A program made the translations under genes and the position numbers. A stretch of DNA of 64,000 bases from Betaproteobacteria bacterium HGW-Betaproteobacteria-16 (GTDB lineage Bacteria; Pseudomonadota; Gammaproteobacteria; Burkholderiales; Burkholderiaceae_C). Positions 9,895-20,988 of this stretch are shown piece by piece; position 1 is the first letter of the stretch; the number at the start of each line of letters is the position of its first letter. The DNA is taken from the NCBI GenBank assembly GCA_002840835.1, contig PHCQ01000003.1, positions 1 through 64,000 on the forward strand, in the 5' to 3' direction. The notes below the pieces were generated by a model. The model was given only the letters and a program-made list of their open reading frames with translations, was not told the DNA's origin and did no database searches.

Positions 9895-11085
9895 GTGAAT
9901 CCGGTTTTGATTTCGCTCAAGCAGGCGGCCATCGACTGGCGTCTGGTGATGATGGGCGCGGTGCTGGCGGTCATTGCGCTGGTGTTCAACGTGCTGTCCG
10001 ACGGACTGTTCCTGTCGCCCGAGAATCTGTACAACATCGCTCAGCAGACAGCGGTGGTGGGCATCGTGGCCACCGTGGTGGTGCTGGTGATCGTGGCCCG
10101 TCACATCGATCTGTCGGTGGGCTCCGTGATGGGTTTCGTGGGGGTGCTGATCGCCACCCTGATGTACACCGCTGGCTGGCACTGGGTGCCGGCCTCGCTG
10201 GCGGGCCTGGCGGTGGCGATCGCGGTGTCCTTGTATCAGGGTGCGCTCACGGCCATGCTGGGCGTGCCATCGTTCGTGGTGACGCTTGGCGGCCTGATGT
10301 CGTTTCGCGGCGCCGCCTTTCTGGTGGCCGATGGCAAGACCCAGCCTGTGAACGACGCGTTCTTCCAGCGTCTGGGTGGCGGCTACGACGGCTCCATCGG
10401 GGTGGGGCCCAGTTGGATGCTTGCTGGCGTGATCGTGCTGGTGCTGGTGTGGCTCACATGCGCCAGGCGCCGGGCCAGGACCGCCTACGAAGTGCCGAAC
10501 AACCCGCTGTGGCTGGACGCGGCCATCGTGCTGGTGCCGGTGGCCATCGTGTTGGGCTTCGTGGCGGCCATGACCGACTACCAGATCCCCAGCAAGGACA
10601 CACCACAGGGCATACCCATTCCGGTGCTGATCTGGGGTGCGGTGGCCGTGGTGCTGTCGTTCATCGTGCGCCGCACCCGATTTGGCCGCTACGTCTTTGC
10701 CATGGGTGGCAACCCTGAAGCCGCCGCACTGGTGGGCATTCCGGTGCGCCGGGTCACGCTGATGTTGTTCGCGCTTCTGGGAATGCTGATCACCATCGCT
10801 GCCATGGTGTCGATCGCCCGGCTGAACGCGGGCACCAATTCGCTGGGCACCAGCATGGAGCTGTTCGTGATTGCCGCCGCCGTAATCGGTGGCACCGCGC
10901 TGGCGGGCGGTAGCGGATCGATCCTGGGTTCGGTGCTGGGTGCGCTCATCATGCAGAGCATCGACAGTGGCATGCTGCTGCTCGACGTGTCCATTGGCGT
11001 GCGTTACGTGATCATTGGTCAGGTGCTGATCGCCGCCGTGGTGTTTGACGTGGTCTACCGCCGCGCCACGGGAGACGCAGCATGA
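9895..11085 (+). CDS. xylH: D-xylose ABC transporter permease
   Basis: Inner-membrane permease of the sugar importer, about 396 residues from the GTG at 9895 (XylH of enteric bacteria is 393). That start has a GCGGAGAACGC ribosome site; an ATG at 9832 in the same frame would add 21 residues partly derived from intergenic sequence. About ten hydrophobic helices are visible, with the RbsC/XylH-type motif [14 protein letters not shown] and the C-terminal [29 protein letters not shown]. It overlaps xylG by four bases (ATGA). Confidence 0.9.
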   Translation: MNPVLISLKQAAIDWRLVMMGAVLAVIALVFNVLSDGLFLSPENLYNIAQQTAVVGIVATVVVLVIVARHIDLSVGSVMGFVGVLIATLMYTAGWHWVPASLAGLAVAIAVSLYQGALTAMLGVPSFVVTLGGLMSFRGAAFLVADGKTQPVNDAFFQRLGGGYDGSIGVGPSWMLAGVIVLVLVWLTCARRRARTAYEVPNNPLWLDAAIVLVPVAIVLGFVAAMTDYQIPSKDTPQGIPIPVLIWGAVAVVLSFIVRRTRFGRYVFAMGGNPEAAALVGIPVRRVTLMLFALLGMLITIAAMVSIARLNAGTNSLGTSMELFVIAAAVIGGTALAGGSGSILGSVLGALIMQSIDSGMLLLDVSIGVRYVIIGQVLIAAVVFDVVYRRATGDAA

Positions 11086-11957
11086 GCCCCCACGCTTCAC
11101 CGCTGCGCGGGTCGCTGCCCCAGGACCGGGACGGGCCCCGGTCTTCGGCGGGTCCGGGGGCTGATCCGGCTTGGGGCGGCCCGGCGCCGGATCGACCGAG
11201 TGCCCTTGTGGACATGCGCCAGATCGGCAAGGCCTTTGGTGGCGTGCAGGCGGTGGACGACGTGAGTATCAAGCTCTACCCCGGCGAAGTGGTGGCCCTG
11301 CTCGGCCACAACGGGGCAGGCAAATCCACGCTCATGAAGATGTTGGCCGGCGCCTACCCGATCGACACCGGAGAGGTGCTGATCAATGGGGAGAAGGCCC
11401 ACATCCGCACACCGGTGGACGCGCAGCGTTGTGGCATCGAATCGATCTACCAGACCCTGGCGCTCGCCGACAACCTCGACGCCGTGGCCAACCTGTTTCT
11501 GGGTCGTGAACTGCTCACGCGCTGGAACACGCTGGACGACCACCGCATGGACGCCGACGCGCGCAAGGTGTTCCACCGCCTGAACAAGAACTTCAAGAAC
11601 GTGCGCACACCGGTGCGCCGCCTCTCGGGCGGGCAGCGCCAGGTGGTGGCCATCTCGCGCGCCATCTACTTCAACGCGCGCATCCTGATCATGGACGAGC
11701 CCACCGCCGCACTGGGGCCGGAAGAAACGGCGATGGTGGGTAACCTGGTGCGCCAGCTCAAAGCCGAAGGCGTGGGCATCTTCCTGATCACCCACGACAT
11801 GCCCGACGTGTTTGCCCTGAGCGACCGACTGGCCGTGATGAAAAACGGCAAACTGGTGGGCAGCTACCGCACCGCCGATGTCACCGAGGACGAGGTCCTG
11901 GGCATGATCATCGCGGGCAAACAACCCGAAGGCAAAACGCAGAACCACAGCCTGTGA
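11082..11957 (+). CDS. xylG: D-xylose ABC transporter ATP-binding protein (single-domain)
   Basis: ATPase of the xylose importer, 291 residues with one ABC domain, unlike the two-domain XylG/RbsA (about 500) of enteric bacteria; single-domain forms (FrcA type) are common in proteobacteria. Walker A is GHNGAGKST, signature LSGGQRQ, Walker [13 protein letters not shown]. The ATG at 11082 has a GGGAGA site and overlaps the xylH stop. Residues 2-42 are low-complexity (Pro, Gly, Ser, Arg) and coincide with an intergenic-type repeat; the ABC fold begins at [16 protein letters not shown] at 11208 or ATG at 11214 would give a conventional N terminus, but both lack a clear ribosome site. Confidence 0.88.
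   Translation: MSPHASPLRGSLPQDRDGPRSSAGPGADPAWGGPAPDRPSALVDMRQIGKAFGGVQAVDDVSIKLYPGEVVALLGHNGAGKSTLMKMLAGAYPIDTGEVLINGEKAHIRTPVDAQRCGIESIYQTLALADNLDAVANLFLGRELLTRWNTLDDHRMDADARKVFHRLNKNFKNVRTPVRRLSGGQRQVVAISRAIYFNARILIMDEPTAALGPEETAMVGNLVRQLKAEGVGIFLITHDMPDVFALSDRLAVMKNGKLVGSYRTADVTEDEVLGMIIAGKQPEGKTQNHSL
11087..11190 (+). repeat. GC-rich repeat, copy D, inside the 5' end of xylG
   Basis: Sequence of the intergenic-repeat type (CCCCCACGCTTCACCGCTGCG, GGTCGCTGCCCC, GGGGGCTGATC, CGGCTTGGGGCGGCCCGGCG) lies just after the first codons of xylG and is read in frame. It is more divergent from copies A-C than they are from each other, so membership is less certain. Confidence 0.45.
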
Positions 11958-11976
11958 GTCCTGCCGCCTCCTGAAC

Positions 11977-13164
11977 ATGAAAACCATCGGCGACCAACAA
12001 CTTGTCAAACGCATCAACCGAAGCGTGCTGCTGCGGCTGCTGCGCCGCCGGAGCGGGCTCTCGCGCGCCCAGCTGGCGCAGGAGAGCGGGCTGACCAAAT
12101 CCACAGTGAGTTTGCTGGTGCGCGAACTGATCGAGGAGGGCTGGATGAACGAGGACGATGTGCCCGCCGCCCAGGGGTTGGGACGACCGTCCATACCGTT
12201 GCGGCTTGACGGCTTGCGGCGCGGCATGATCGGCGTCGAAGTGGCCGTGGAAGCGCTGCGGGTGGTCGGTGTATCGATCACCGGCGAGGTGTTGTGCTCG
12301 CAGGAAGAACCATTGGCCGGCACCGATCCCGAGGCCGTGTGCCAACAGGCCGCCAGACTGGTGGCGCAGACGCTGAAACAGCTCAGCAAGCAAGGCGTGC
12401 AGCTGCTGGGCGTGGGGGTGGGCTTGCCAGGCGCCTTCGACGAGGCCAGTGGCATGCTGCGCTTCGCGCCCAACCTGGGCTGGCGCAATGTGGACTTCGT
12501 GCCCCTGATCACGCAGGCACTTGGCCGGGCGGGCGTGCCCCCGCTGGCCGTGCATGTGCAGAACGAAGCCGACACGGCTGCCCTGAGTGAGTACGAATTT
12601 TCCGAGGGCGATGCGCAGGACGCCTTGATCTTTGTGACCTGCGGCGCCGGGGTGGGTGCAGGCATTGTGCTCAACGACCGCTTGTTCACTGGCGCGCAGG
12701 GCATGGCCGGTGAAATCGGCCACAGCATCCTGCAGATCGACGGGTTGCCTTGCTCTTGCGGCCGGCGGGGCTGTGCAGAGACCTTCTTCGGCGCCCGCGC
12801 CCTGGCCCGGTTGGCCGACCCGACGCAGGGCGGGCAGGCCCTGGGCGTGGTGCTGCAGAACCTCTGGACCACGTTCAACCCCAGCGCGCTGGTGGTGGGA
12901 GGCCCCTCGTGCGAGCGACATCCCGGCATCTTGCAGGTGGCGCAGGCCACCTTGCAGGCCTACGCCAACAGTGCCGGTGTGCCCGCACCCCTGGTGCGCG
13001 CCGCACGCTACGGACTGCTGGCCTCCGCCGTGGGCGCGGCCGCGCTGGTGTTGCATCACGAACTGCGACCCATGCATGCGCGTGCGCTGCCCGGCGCCAC
13101 GCGCGCCATCGAGGCGCCCGAAGCCTCCGACATTCCTGCTATCGACTCAGACCTCATCGCCTGA
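11977..13164 (+). CDS. xylR: ROK family transcriptional regulator (XylR-type)
   Basis: Sugar-responsive repressor, 395 residues. An N-terminal winged helix-turn-helix ([23 protein letters not shown], about residues 29-51) is followed by a ROK domain with the zinc motif [10 protein letters not shown], a DxGxxG-like sugar/ATP-fold region ([14 protein letters not shown]) and [20 protein letters not shown]. It sits between the transporter and xylose isomerase genes, so it most likely senses xylose and acts on the palindrome before xylF. The gene name follows this context; the ligand has not been shown. Confidence 0.82.
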   Translation: MKTIGDQQLVKRINRSVLLRLLRRRSGLSRAQLAQESGLTKSTVSLLVRELIEEGWMNEDDVPAAQGLGRPSIPLRLDGLRRGMIGVEVAVEALRVVGVSITGEVLCSQEEPLAGTDPEAVCQQAARLVAQTLKQLSKQGVQLLGVGVGLPGAFDEASGMLRFAPNLGWRNVDFVPLITQALGRAGVPPLAVHVQNEADTAALSEYEFSEGDAQDALIFVTCGAGVGAGIVLNDRLFTGAQGMAGEIGHSILQIDGLPCSCGRRGCAETFFGARALARLADPTQGGQALGVVLQNLWTTFNPSALVVGGPSCERHPGILQVAQATLQAYANSAGVPAPLVRAARYGLLASAVGAAALVLHHELRPMHARALPGATRAIEAPEASDIPAIDSDLIA

Positions 13165-13202
13165 GCCCTCCACGCACCCGTCCTCTGTCATCGAGAAACC
13201 CC

Positions 13203-14519
13203 ATGAGTTCCTACTTCGCTGAAATCCCCCCAGTTGCCTATGAAGGCTCACAGTCCGGCAATCCGCTGGCTTTCAAGTGGTACGACAAAGACCGCCAGGT
13301 GCTGGGCAAGCGCATGGAAGACCACCTGCGCTTTGCCGTGTGCTACTGGCACAGCTTCTGCTGGAACGGCTTCGACCCGTTCGGCTACGACGGAACCTTT
13401 GAGCGTCCCTGGCAGCGGCTGGCCGACCCCATGGCGGCAGCCAGGGCCAAGGCCGACGCGGCGTTTGAATTCTTCGCCAAACTAGGAGCGCCTTATTACT
13501 GCTTCCACGACCGTGACGTGGCCCCGGAAGGCGCCACCCCGCGCGAGAGCGTGAACCACCTGCACGAGATGGTGGACGTGCTGGCCGCCAAACAGCAGGC
13601 CACCGGCATGAAGCTGCTCTGGGGCACCGCCAACCTGTTCAGCCACCGCCGCTTCATGTCGGGCGCGGCCACCAATCCCGACCCTGAAATCTTTGCCATG
13701 GCAGCTCTCCAGGTCAAAGAGGCGATGGACGCCACGCTCAAGCTTGGCGGCGAAAACTATGTGCTGTGGGGCGGGCGTGAAGGTTATGAGACCCTGCTCA
13801 ACACCCGCATGGGACAGGAGCTCGACCAGATGGGCCGCTTCCTGAACATGGTCGTGGACTACAAACACAAAATCGGCTTCAAGGGCACCATCCTCATCGA
13901 ACCCAAGCCGCGCGAACCCACCAAACACCAGTACGACTTCGACACCGCCACGGTGTACGGTTTCCTGTGCCGCTACGGTCTGGACAAGGAGATCAAGGTC
14001 AACATCGAAGCCAACCACGCCACGCTCTCAGGCCACAGCTTCGAGCACGAAATCGCCGCCGCACTGGATCTGGGCATCTTCGGCTCCATCGACATGAACC
14101 GCGGTGACATGCAGTGCGGCTGGGACACCGACCAGTTCCCCAACAACATCCCCGAGACCGCGCTGGCGCTCTACCTCATCCTCAAGGGTGGTGGCTTCAC
14201 CACCGGGGGTCTGAATTTCGACGCCAAGGTGCGCCGCCAGTCCATCGACCCCGAAGACCTGTTCCACGGACACATCGGCGGCATGGATGTGGCGGCTCGC
14301 GCGCTGCTGATTGCTGAAAAAATGCTGCTCGACGATCAGCTCGAACAGATGGTGGAGCAGCGCTACGCAGGCTGGACCACGCCTTTCGGGCAGGACATCC
14401 TCAGCGGCAAAATGGGCCTGGACGCCGTGGCCGCCCACGTGGTGACCCGCAACACCGATACCCGGCCAGTCTCAGGCCGGCAGGAGCGGTTGGAGAACCT
14501 GCTCAACAGCTACATGTGA
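13203..14519 (+). CDS. xylA: Xylose isomerase
   Basis: Cytoplasmic metal-dependent isomerase that converts D-xylose to D-xylulose, 438 residues, the usual length of the class II enzyme. The ATG at 13203 starts a standard N terminus ([15 protein letters not shown]); the frame is open further upstream only by chance, opposite the ROK gene. Conserved blocks: [14 protein letters not shown] with the catalytic His, [34 protein letters not shown], and the metal-binding [17 protein letters not shown]. No xylulokinase gene lies in the window, so the next step must be encoded elsewhere. Confidence 0.97.
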   Translation: MSSYFAEIPPVAYEGSQSGNPLAFKWYDKDRQVLGKRMEDHLRFAVCYWHSFCWNGFDPFGYDGTFERPWQRLADPMAAARAKADAAFEFFAKLGAPYYCFHDRDVAPEGATPRESVNHLHEMVDVLAAKQQATGMKLLWGTANLFSHRRFMSGAATNPDPEIFAMAALQVKEAMDATLKLGGENYVLWGGREGYETLLNTRMGQELDQMGRFLNMVVDYKHKIGFKGTILIEPKPREPTKHQYDFDTATVYGFLCRYGLDKEIKVNIEANHATLSGHSFEHEIAAALDLGIFGSIDMNRGDMQCGWDTDQFPNNIPETALALYLILKGGGFTTGGLNFDAKVRRQSIDPEDLFHGHIGGMDVAARALLIAEKMLLDDQLEQMVEQRYAGWTTPFGQDILSGKMGLDAVAAHVVTRNTDTRPVSGRQERLENLLNSYM

Positions 14520-14547
14520 ATGCCATGAACGCAACATTGGGGACGCC

Positions 14548-15555
14548 ATGAAACCCGTGGTCTGGGGGGTGTTGAGCACTTCCAAAATCGGTCGCGAACA
14601 CGTGATACCGGCGATGCTGTCCAGCCCGCTGGTTGAACTGCGCGCCATCGCTTCACGTTCACTGTCATCGGCCCAGGCGGCAGCGCAAGCGGCGGGCATA
14701 CCGCAGGCTTATGGAAGCTACGAAGATCTGCTGGCCGATCCCGCCATCGAAGCGGTCTACAACCCGCTGCCCAACCACCTGCACGTGCCACTGACACTGC
14801 AGGCAGCTGCGGCAGGCAAACACGTGCTGTGCGAAAAGCCTTTCGCCCTCAGTGCCGCCGAAGCCCAACATGCCGCAGAGGCCGCGTCCAAGGTGCTCAT
14901 CGAAGAGGCGTTCATGGTGCGGCATCACCCACAATGGCTGCGCGCCCGCGAGCTGGTGCAGGCTGGTCGCATCGGCACGCCGCGCGCCGTCCAGGTGTTC
15001 TTTTCCTATTTCAACGAAGACGCAGCCAACATCCGGAACCAGCCGGGTATTGGCGGTGGGGCGCTGTATGACATTGGCTGCTACGCCGTGCTGGCGGGCC
15101 GCTACCTGTTTGAAGCCGAACCGCTGCGCGCGGTCTCGCTGGTGGACCGCGACCCGGCGCTGGGGACCGACCGACTGACCAGCGCACTCATCGACTTTGG
15201 CGCCACCAGACACCTCGGCTTCACGGTGTCGACGCAAAGTGTGCCCTTCCAGCGCGTGCAGGTCGTTGGGACCACCGGCAGGATTGAACTGTTCATTCCC
15301 TTCAACGCCGAGCGCGGGGGCCAGATGAAGCTGGCGCTGGACGAGGGAGGGCAGCGGGATGGCAGCGGCATCACCATGGAAACCCTGCCTGCCGCAGATC
15401 AGTACCGGTTGGAGGTGGAGGACTTCTCGCGCCGCATTCGGGAACGCACAAGCCACGCAACAACCGGGGGCCTGGACGGCGCGTTGGCTCAGGCGCGCGT
15501 GATCGACGCACTCTGGCAATCCGAGCGCAGTGGGCGCTGGGAGTCGGTGGCCTGA
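14548..15555 (+). CDS. Gfo/Idh/MocA family oxidoreductase
   Basis: NAD(P)-dependent sugar dehydrogenase-type protein, 335 residues. The N-terminal Rossmann segment is VWGVLSTSKIGREHVIPAM and the catalytic-lysine motif EKPFALS is at about residues 94-100, followed by the C-terminal sheet domain. Last gene of the xylose operon, 28 bases after xylA. In this family some members oxidise D-xylose directly to xylonolactone, so it may be a D-xylose dehydrogenase or may act on another sugar; the substrate is not determined by sequence. Confidence 0.85.
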   Translation: MKPVVWGVLSTSKIGREHVIPAMLSSPLVELRAIASRSLSSAQAAAQAAGIPQAYGSYEDLLADPAIEAVYNPLPNHLHVPLTLQAAAAGKHVLCEKPFALSAAEAQHAAEAASKVLIEEAFMVRHHPQWLRARELVQAGRIGTPRAVQVFFSYFNEDAANIRNQPGIGGGALYDIGCYAVLAGRYLFEAEPLRAVSLVDRDPALGTDRLTSALIDFGATRHLGFTVSTQSVPFQRVQVVGTTGRIELFIPFNAERGGQMKLALDEGGQRDGSGITMETLPAADQYRLEVEDFSRRIRERTSHATTGGLDGALAQARVIDALWQSERSGRWESVA

Positions 15556-15592
15556 GCGGGCCGTGCGCCGTTGGCAGAGCACATGGCACGCT

Positions 15593-16399
15593 TCAGCCCA
15601 AGACACGGCAGTCCACGAACGCCTTGGGCGCCAGCATTTGGGTCGGCAGCAGGTCAAAGTAACGCCTGATGGCTCGCGACGCGTGCGAAGCGTCGTAGAA
15701 CCCCCCGGCGCTCACCAGGTGGGTGGCGCTTTGGTTCTGCCCGCGCTGCTGCGCGTCACAGGCACTGGCGGTCACCTGGTACAGCCTGGCCCACGCCAGG
15801 TAGCTTGAAAGCGTCATGCCCACCTGCTGGCGAAACAGCTTGCGCACGTGTTCGGCAGACAGGCCCAATTGACTGGCCAAGGCCACCGGATCTGCGCGCC
15901 CTTCGCTGTGCTGATGCAAACCGGCGCGCAACCCGGTCAGCCTTGCATCGATCCGCGCCGCACCGCCCGAAAGCGCAGCCGCCTCGCCCAGCACGCTGCC
16001 CACCCAGCGCCTGACATGGGCTGCACTCACATCACCTTGACACAAGGCGTCCAAAGCCACGCCGTGCCGCGCCATCAACTCGCCATCCGGCCAGACCACC
16101 ACCCCGCCCTGAGCGCGCTGCTGCAGGCAAACGCCCGCGTCAGACAGGGGGTCCACGTACAGGAAGGCCAGCGCGCGACGCCGGGACAGCCCGCTCCACA
16201 CACCACTGGCTTGCAGCAGCACCGTGCCGCAAATCTCCGGCCCATCACGCAGCCCCAACGTGGCAGGGGCACCCACCGACCCAAACACCAGTGCCGGCGC
16301 AACGTTCTCGGAGAGATTGAACGCGAGATCCGGATCGGCGTACATCAGCCAATCGTTGCCCAGATAGACCACCCCGGATATGGCATGAAGCGCCGACAT
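15593..16399 (-). CDS. AraC family transcriptional regulator
   Basis: Regulator of 268 residues with a C-terminal AraC-type DNA-binding domain: first helix-turn-helix at DPVALASQLGLSAEHVRKLFRQQVGMTLSSYLAWARL and a second that includes SAGGFYDASHASRAIRRYFDLLPTQ. The open frame extends far upstream, but only as antisense of the next gene; the ATG at 16399 has a GAGGGG ribosome site and gives a normal length. The N-terminal 150 residues look like a cupin-type sensor domain. It is divergent from the tannase-like gene and probably controls it; the inducer is unknown. Confidence 0.82.
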   Translation of the reverse strand: MSALHAISGVVYLGNDWLMYADPDLAFNLSENVAPALVFGSVGAPATLGLRDGPEICGTVLLQASGVWSGLSRRRALAFLYVDPLSDAGVCLQQRAQGGVVVWPDGELMARHGVALDALCQGDVSAAHVRRWVGSVLGEAAALSGGAARIDARLTGLRAGLHQHSEGRADPVALASQLGLSAEHVRKLFRQQVGMTLSSYLAWARLYQVTASACDAQQRGQNQSATHLVSAGGFYDASHASRAIRRYFDLLPTQMLAPKAFVDCRVLG

Positions 16400-16543
16400 C
16401 GGTGTTTCCCCTCGGTTCCCCGTGGCGTACAAGACGCCGGATTTGCACCTCCCTAGCATGGCCCAAGCCCGCTGCACAGGGCTGGCTGCATAGGGCAGGC
16501 CAGCAGTGCATGAGCGGCAATTTCCTTGCAAGGAAGCACTTTG

Positions 16544-18268
16544 ATGACACCCGTATTCTGCACAACCCCGTTCGCACCCTGGGCGTCCCGGTCCACCCGC
16601 GTTCACACCGCCGCAAAGGCATTTCTCAAGACAGCCGCTCTGACGGGCGCCCTGGCCAGCGCCGTCATGCTTGGCGCCCACGCCAGCAGCAAGACGCCCA
16701 CACCGACTTCGGCTCGGCCATTGGCCGAGTCGTGCGCCAGCTTTGTGCCCCACCGGTTGCCTGTCAACGCGAAGTTCGTCAAGACCGAACTGCGGCCCGC
16801 GCAAACCGTGCCCGAAACACACTACGGTTCCCAGGAACCCATTGCCATGCCTCGCGCTTGCATTGTGCGTGGGACCATCGTGTCGTCGCCCGGCTCCACC
16901 ATCCACTGGGCCGTGGAACTGCCCGAGGGCGAGGACTGGAACGGCAAGGTGCTTACCCTGGGCGGCGGCGGGTTTGACGGCTTCATCCCCACCGACGACC
17001 CCTGGCACGTGAAATACGTGCTGGGCAAGGCCGCGCTGCCGTTCGTGCGCATCAGTTCCGACTCCGGCCACCAGACGGAAGACTTTGCCTGGGGCAAAGA
17101 CAAAACCGCATTGAAGAACCATGCCTACGAAGCCAACCACCTTTCCTTGCAAGTGGGCACGCACATTGCCACCCAGTTCTATGGCAAGGCCCCCACCCGG
17201 CGCTACATGGTGGGGCACTCCAACGGCGGCCGTTCGGGCCTGATGGCGGCCAGCAGGTATCCCAACGACTACGACGGCGTGCTGGCCATGTCCCCCGCCA
17301 TCAGCCAGCAAGCCCACCAGGTCAACCTGGGCGACTTCAATCGCTGGATCTACGGCCGCAACGCGGACGGCAGCAAAAAGGTCAACCTGCCCGAGCAGGC
17401 CAACTGGATCAGCCCCGGCAAATCGGCCCTGTACGCAGCCGCCGAAATCAAGGCCTGTGACAAGCTGGACGGTCTGGAAGACGGCATCATCGGCAACGTG
17501 GAAGCCTGCAACTACGTGCCCACCGACCTGCTGTGCAAGGACGACGTGGCCGGCGTCAAGGACGACAGCTGCCTGACCACCGGGCAAGTCGAAGCCATCC
17601 GCCTCAACTACGCCAACAAGACCGTACCCATCACCCTGGCCAACGGCATGACGGGCTACGAGCGCTACGGGCGGGGTGGTGCCGCCACCGGCGACTGGCA
17701 GGTTTATGCCTTTGGCTTTGAGTACGACGGCGACTTCCTGCGAAAGGGCTTCAGCTACATCGCGCCCACTGCGGTCATCCAGACCCTGACGGGCTCCACG
17801 GAAGCCGACTCCATCAGCCACGACCCGCTGACCCTGGCACCCAAGTGGCAGTCTCTGTCCAGGGTGATGGAGCCCAAGCCTTCATTGAAGGCGTTTGGCA
17901 AGCGCGGCAAGCTGCTGGTGTGGTACGGCCTGGCCGACACCTGCGTCTCGGTGTACCGCACTGCCGCCTACCTTGACCAAGTACGCAAGGACAGTGGCAG
18001 CGCCGCTTTCGACGGCTATGCCCGGTTTGTGACCTCGCCGGGCATAGGGCACGACCTCACAGGCCCGGGTGCGGCCCATGCCGACCTGGTGACCGCGCTG
18101 GTGGACTGGGTGGAAAAAGGCATCGCGCCCAACCAGCTTGTGGCGACCGGCACCACCGCCGCCGGAGCCACGTTTGAGCGGCCGCTGTGCCCCTACCCCG
18201 GCTACCCCAAATACAAGGGCAGCGGCGACCCGTCCCAGGCCAGCAGCTTCAGCTGCGCGGCACCCTGA
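16544..18268 (+). CDS. Secreted tannase / feruloyl esterase family protein
   Basis: Alpha/beta hydrolase of the tannase-feruloyl esterase family, 574 residues from the ATG at 16544 (AAGGAAG ribosome site). An N-terminal segment (ALTGALASAVMLGAHASS, ending near residue 45) looks like a long signal peptide. The nucleophile is Ser226 in GHSNGGR; candidates for the other triad members are Asp465 (GLADTC) and His503 (GIGHDL). In the classical family, cysteines flank the serine (CS) and histidine (HC); here they are His225 and Asp504. The substrate is probably an aromatic ester from plant material, but is unproven. A divergent AraC gene is the likely regulator. Confidence 0.83.
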   Translation: MTPVFCTTPFAPWASRSTRVHTAAKAFLKTAALTGALASAVMLGAHASSKTPTPTSARPLAESCASFVPHRLPVNAKFVKTELRPAQTVPETHYGSQEPIAMPRACIVRGTIVSSPGSTIHWAVELPEGEDWNGKVLTLGGGGFDGFIPTDDPWHVKYVLGKAALPFVRISSDSGHQTEDFAWGKDKTALKNHAYEANHLSLQVGTHIATQFYGKAPTRRYMVGHSNGGRSGLMAASRYPNDYDGVLAMSPAISQQAHQVNLGDFNRWIYGRNADGSKKVNLPEQANWISPGKSALYAAAEIKACDKLDGLEDGIIGNVEACNYVPTDLLCKDDVAGVKDDSCLTTGQVEAIRLNYANKTVPITLANGMTGYERYGRGGAATGDWQVYAFGFEYDGDFLRKGFSYIAPTAVIQTLTGSTEADSISHDPLTLAPKWQSLSRVMEPKPSLKAFGKRGKLLVWYGLADTCVSVYRTAAYLDQVRKDSGSAAFDGYARFVTSPGIGHDLTGPGAAHADLVTALVDWVEKGIAPNQLVATGTTAAGATFERPLCPYPGYPKYKGSGDPSQASSFSCAAP

Positions 18269-18295
18269 CGACGAGGCACGCGAGCACCGGTCAAT

Positions 18296-18504
18296 TCACC
18301 CCAGCGCGTCGCGAGCCGGTGCCACAGCATGCCCAGCGCCAGCACGGGCGTGCGCAGCATGGGCCCGCCTGGAAAGTTCTGGTGCTTGAGCCGCGCGAAC
18401 ACGCCAAAACGCCCGGCCTGGCCCGCCACGCCGTGGCCGCTGAAGCCCTGCAAGTCGTAGCTGTTTGGGCCCACGCGCCCAATGTCCGGAATTCTGGGGA
18501 GACG
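18296..18504 (-). pseudogene. Remnant of an FAD-dependent oxidoreductase (DAO/PuuB-like)
   Basis: Read on the minus strand, this stretch gives the C-terminal hallmark of amine/amino-acid oxidases of the PuuB/DadA group: PRIPDIGRVGPNSYDLQG, FSGHGVA, then AGQAGRFGVFARLKHQNFP, GG and LRTPVLALGMLWHRL. It has no start and no FAD-binding N terminus. About 14 residues expected after FSGHGVA seem to be missing, which points to an internal deletion. Read-through ends inside the tannase gene's 3' end. The rest of the gene is gone. Confidence 0.6.
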
Positions 18505-18682
18505 TCACAGAGATGAGCAGCGCATTGAGCTGATCTTCTTGCTAAATGGTCATGACGGACTCTTGGCCAGATACTTGTCGAGCACGACGCTCAGGAATCG
18601 ATGGATGGTTGTTGGTGGTTGGTTGCGCACTTGTTCCTCCGCTGAATGACCGTGCGAGTTTTCTCGTTATGTTTCCCCAATG
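18505..18682. other. Intergenic stretch without a recognised gene
   Basis: The gap between the oxidoreductase remnant and the groL terminator. On the minus strand an unstarted frame ending in HRFLSVVLDKYLAKSPS and a stop (around 18552-18606) resembles the tail of a decayed protein, but I cannot identify it. No RNA gene is seen. From the terminator to the groL stop (18718-18856) there is also no gene. Confidence 0.4.
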
Positions 18683-18717
18683 AAAAAACCCCGCGAGTCG
18701 CCTCGCAGGGTTTTTTT
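18683..18717 (-). terminator. Rho-independent terminator of groESL
   Basis: AAAAAACCCCGCGAG, loop TCGC, CTCGCAGGGTTTTTTT: a stem with one mismatch and T-runs on both strands, so it may work in both directions. It lies about 140 bases beyond the groL stop. Confidence 0.85.
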
Positions 18718-18856
18718 ATTGGGGGTCTCTTTGTCAGCCTGCAGCGAAGCATTCCGACGCAGCATGAGGGTGCAGGGCAAGGCGCAGAAGCGCTGACAGT
18801 GGCATCGCCACGGCAAGCGGCTGCAACGCCGCCATGCACCCTCAGGCAAGGAGAGC

Positions 18857-20527
<1,671 letters not shown>

Positions 20528-20557
20528 TTAAAAGGAATGAAAAAGCGAAGGATCAGA

Positions 20558-20848
20558 TCACTTCTCGACGACTGCGAACAGGTCGTCTTCTTTCATCACC
20601 AGCAGTTCGTTGCCGTCGACCTTGACGGTCTGGCCGCTGTACTTGCCGAACAGAACGCGGTCACCGACCTTGACGTTCATGGCAGACAGTTCGCCTTTGT
20701 CGTTTTTCTTGCCGGGACCAACGGCCAGGATTTCGCCCTGGTCTGGCTTTTCGGCGGCTGCGTCGGGGATGACGATGCCGGAAGCGGTCTTGGTTTCGCT
20801 GTCAATACGCTTGACGATCACGCGATCGGCGAGAGGACGAAGGTTCAT
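20558..20848 (-). CDS. groS: Co-chaperonin GroES (10 kDa)
   Basis: Lid of the GroEL chamber, 96 residues. The start [14 protein letters not shown] at 20848 follows an AGGAGATGCA site; the frame is open upstream to 20944 but that part overlaps the leader. The mobile loop ([21 protein letters not shown]) and core ([19 protein letters not shown]) match the family. Confidence 0.98.
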   Translation of the reverse strand: MNLRPLADRVIVKRIDSETKTASGIVIPDAAAEKPDQGEILAVGPGKKNDKGELSAMNVKVGDRVLFGKYSGQTVKVDGNELLVMKEDDLFAVVEK

Positions 20849-20889
20849 TGCATCTCCTGAGATTGGACGGATAGGGTTTTCAGACTGAC

Positions 20890-20910
20890 GGCCCTCGTCT
20901 GGCGAGGGCC
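20890..20910 (-). other. Hairpin in the groESL leader
   Basis: GGCCCTCG-TCTGG-CGAGGGCC is a perfect 8-base stem between the CIRCE site and the groS start. There is no T-run, so it is more likely an mRNA leader structure than a terminator. Confidence 0.6.
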
Positions 20911-20933
20911 GCTGATCGACTTGGAGGATGTTG

Positions 20934-20960
20934 TTAGCACTCAACTCCAGCGAGTGCTAA
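20934..20960 (-). promoter_or_regulatory. CIRCE element (HrcA operator)
   Basis: TTAGCACTC-N9-GAGTGCTAA, a perfect match to the CIRCE consensus, 86 bases before the groS start and immediately after the -10 box. The HrcA repressor binds this element, so groESL is expected to be heat-inducible through HrcA. The hrcA gene is not in the window. Confidence 0.96.
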
Positions 20961-20988
20961 TGATAAGGGCGGAACTGCCGGTTTTCAA
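20960..20988 (-). promoter_or_regulatory. Sigma-70 type promoter of groESL
   Basis: On the minus strand: TTGAAA (20988-20983), a 17-base spacer and TATCAT (20965-20960). The -10 runs directly into the CIRCE palindrome, so the repressor would cover the transcription start. Confidence 0.75.

Noticed and set aside
16400..17821. Upstream extension of the AraC-type reading frame to 742 codons
   Set aside because: The added part is antisense to the tannase-family gene. The ATG at 16399 with GAGGGG before it gives a normal AraC length.
18591..18839. Small frames in the gap between the tannase-like gene and groL
   Set aside because: No ribosome site or family resemblance except for the FAD-oxidoreductase remnant, which is listed separately.
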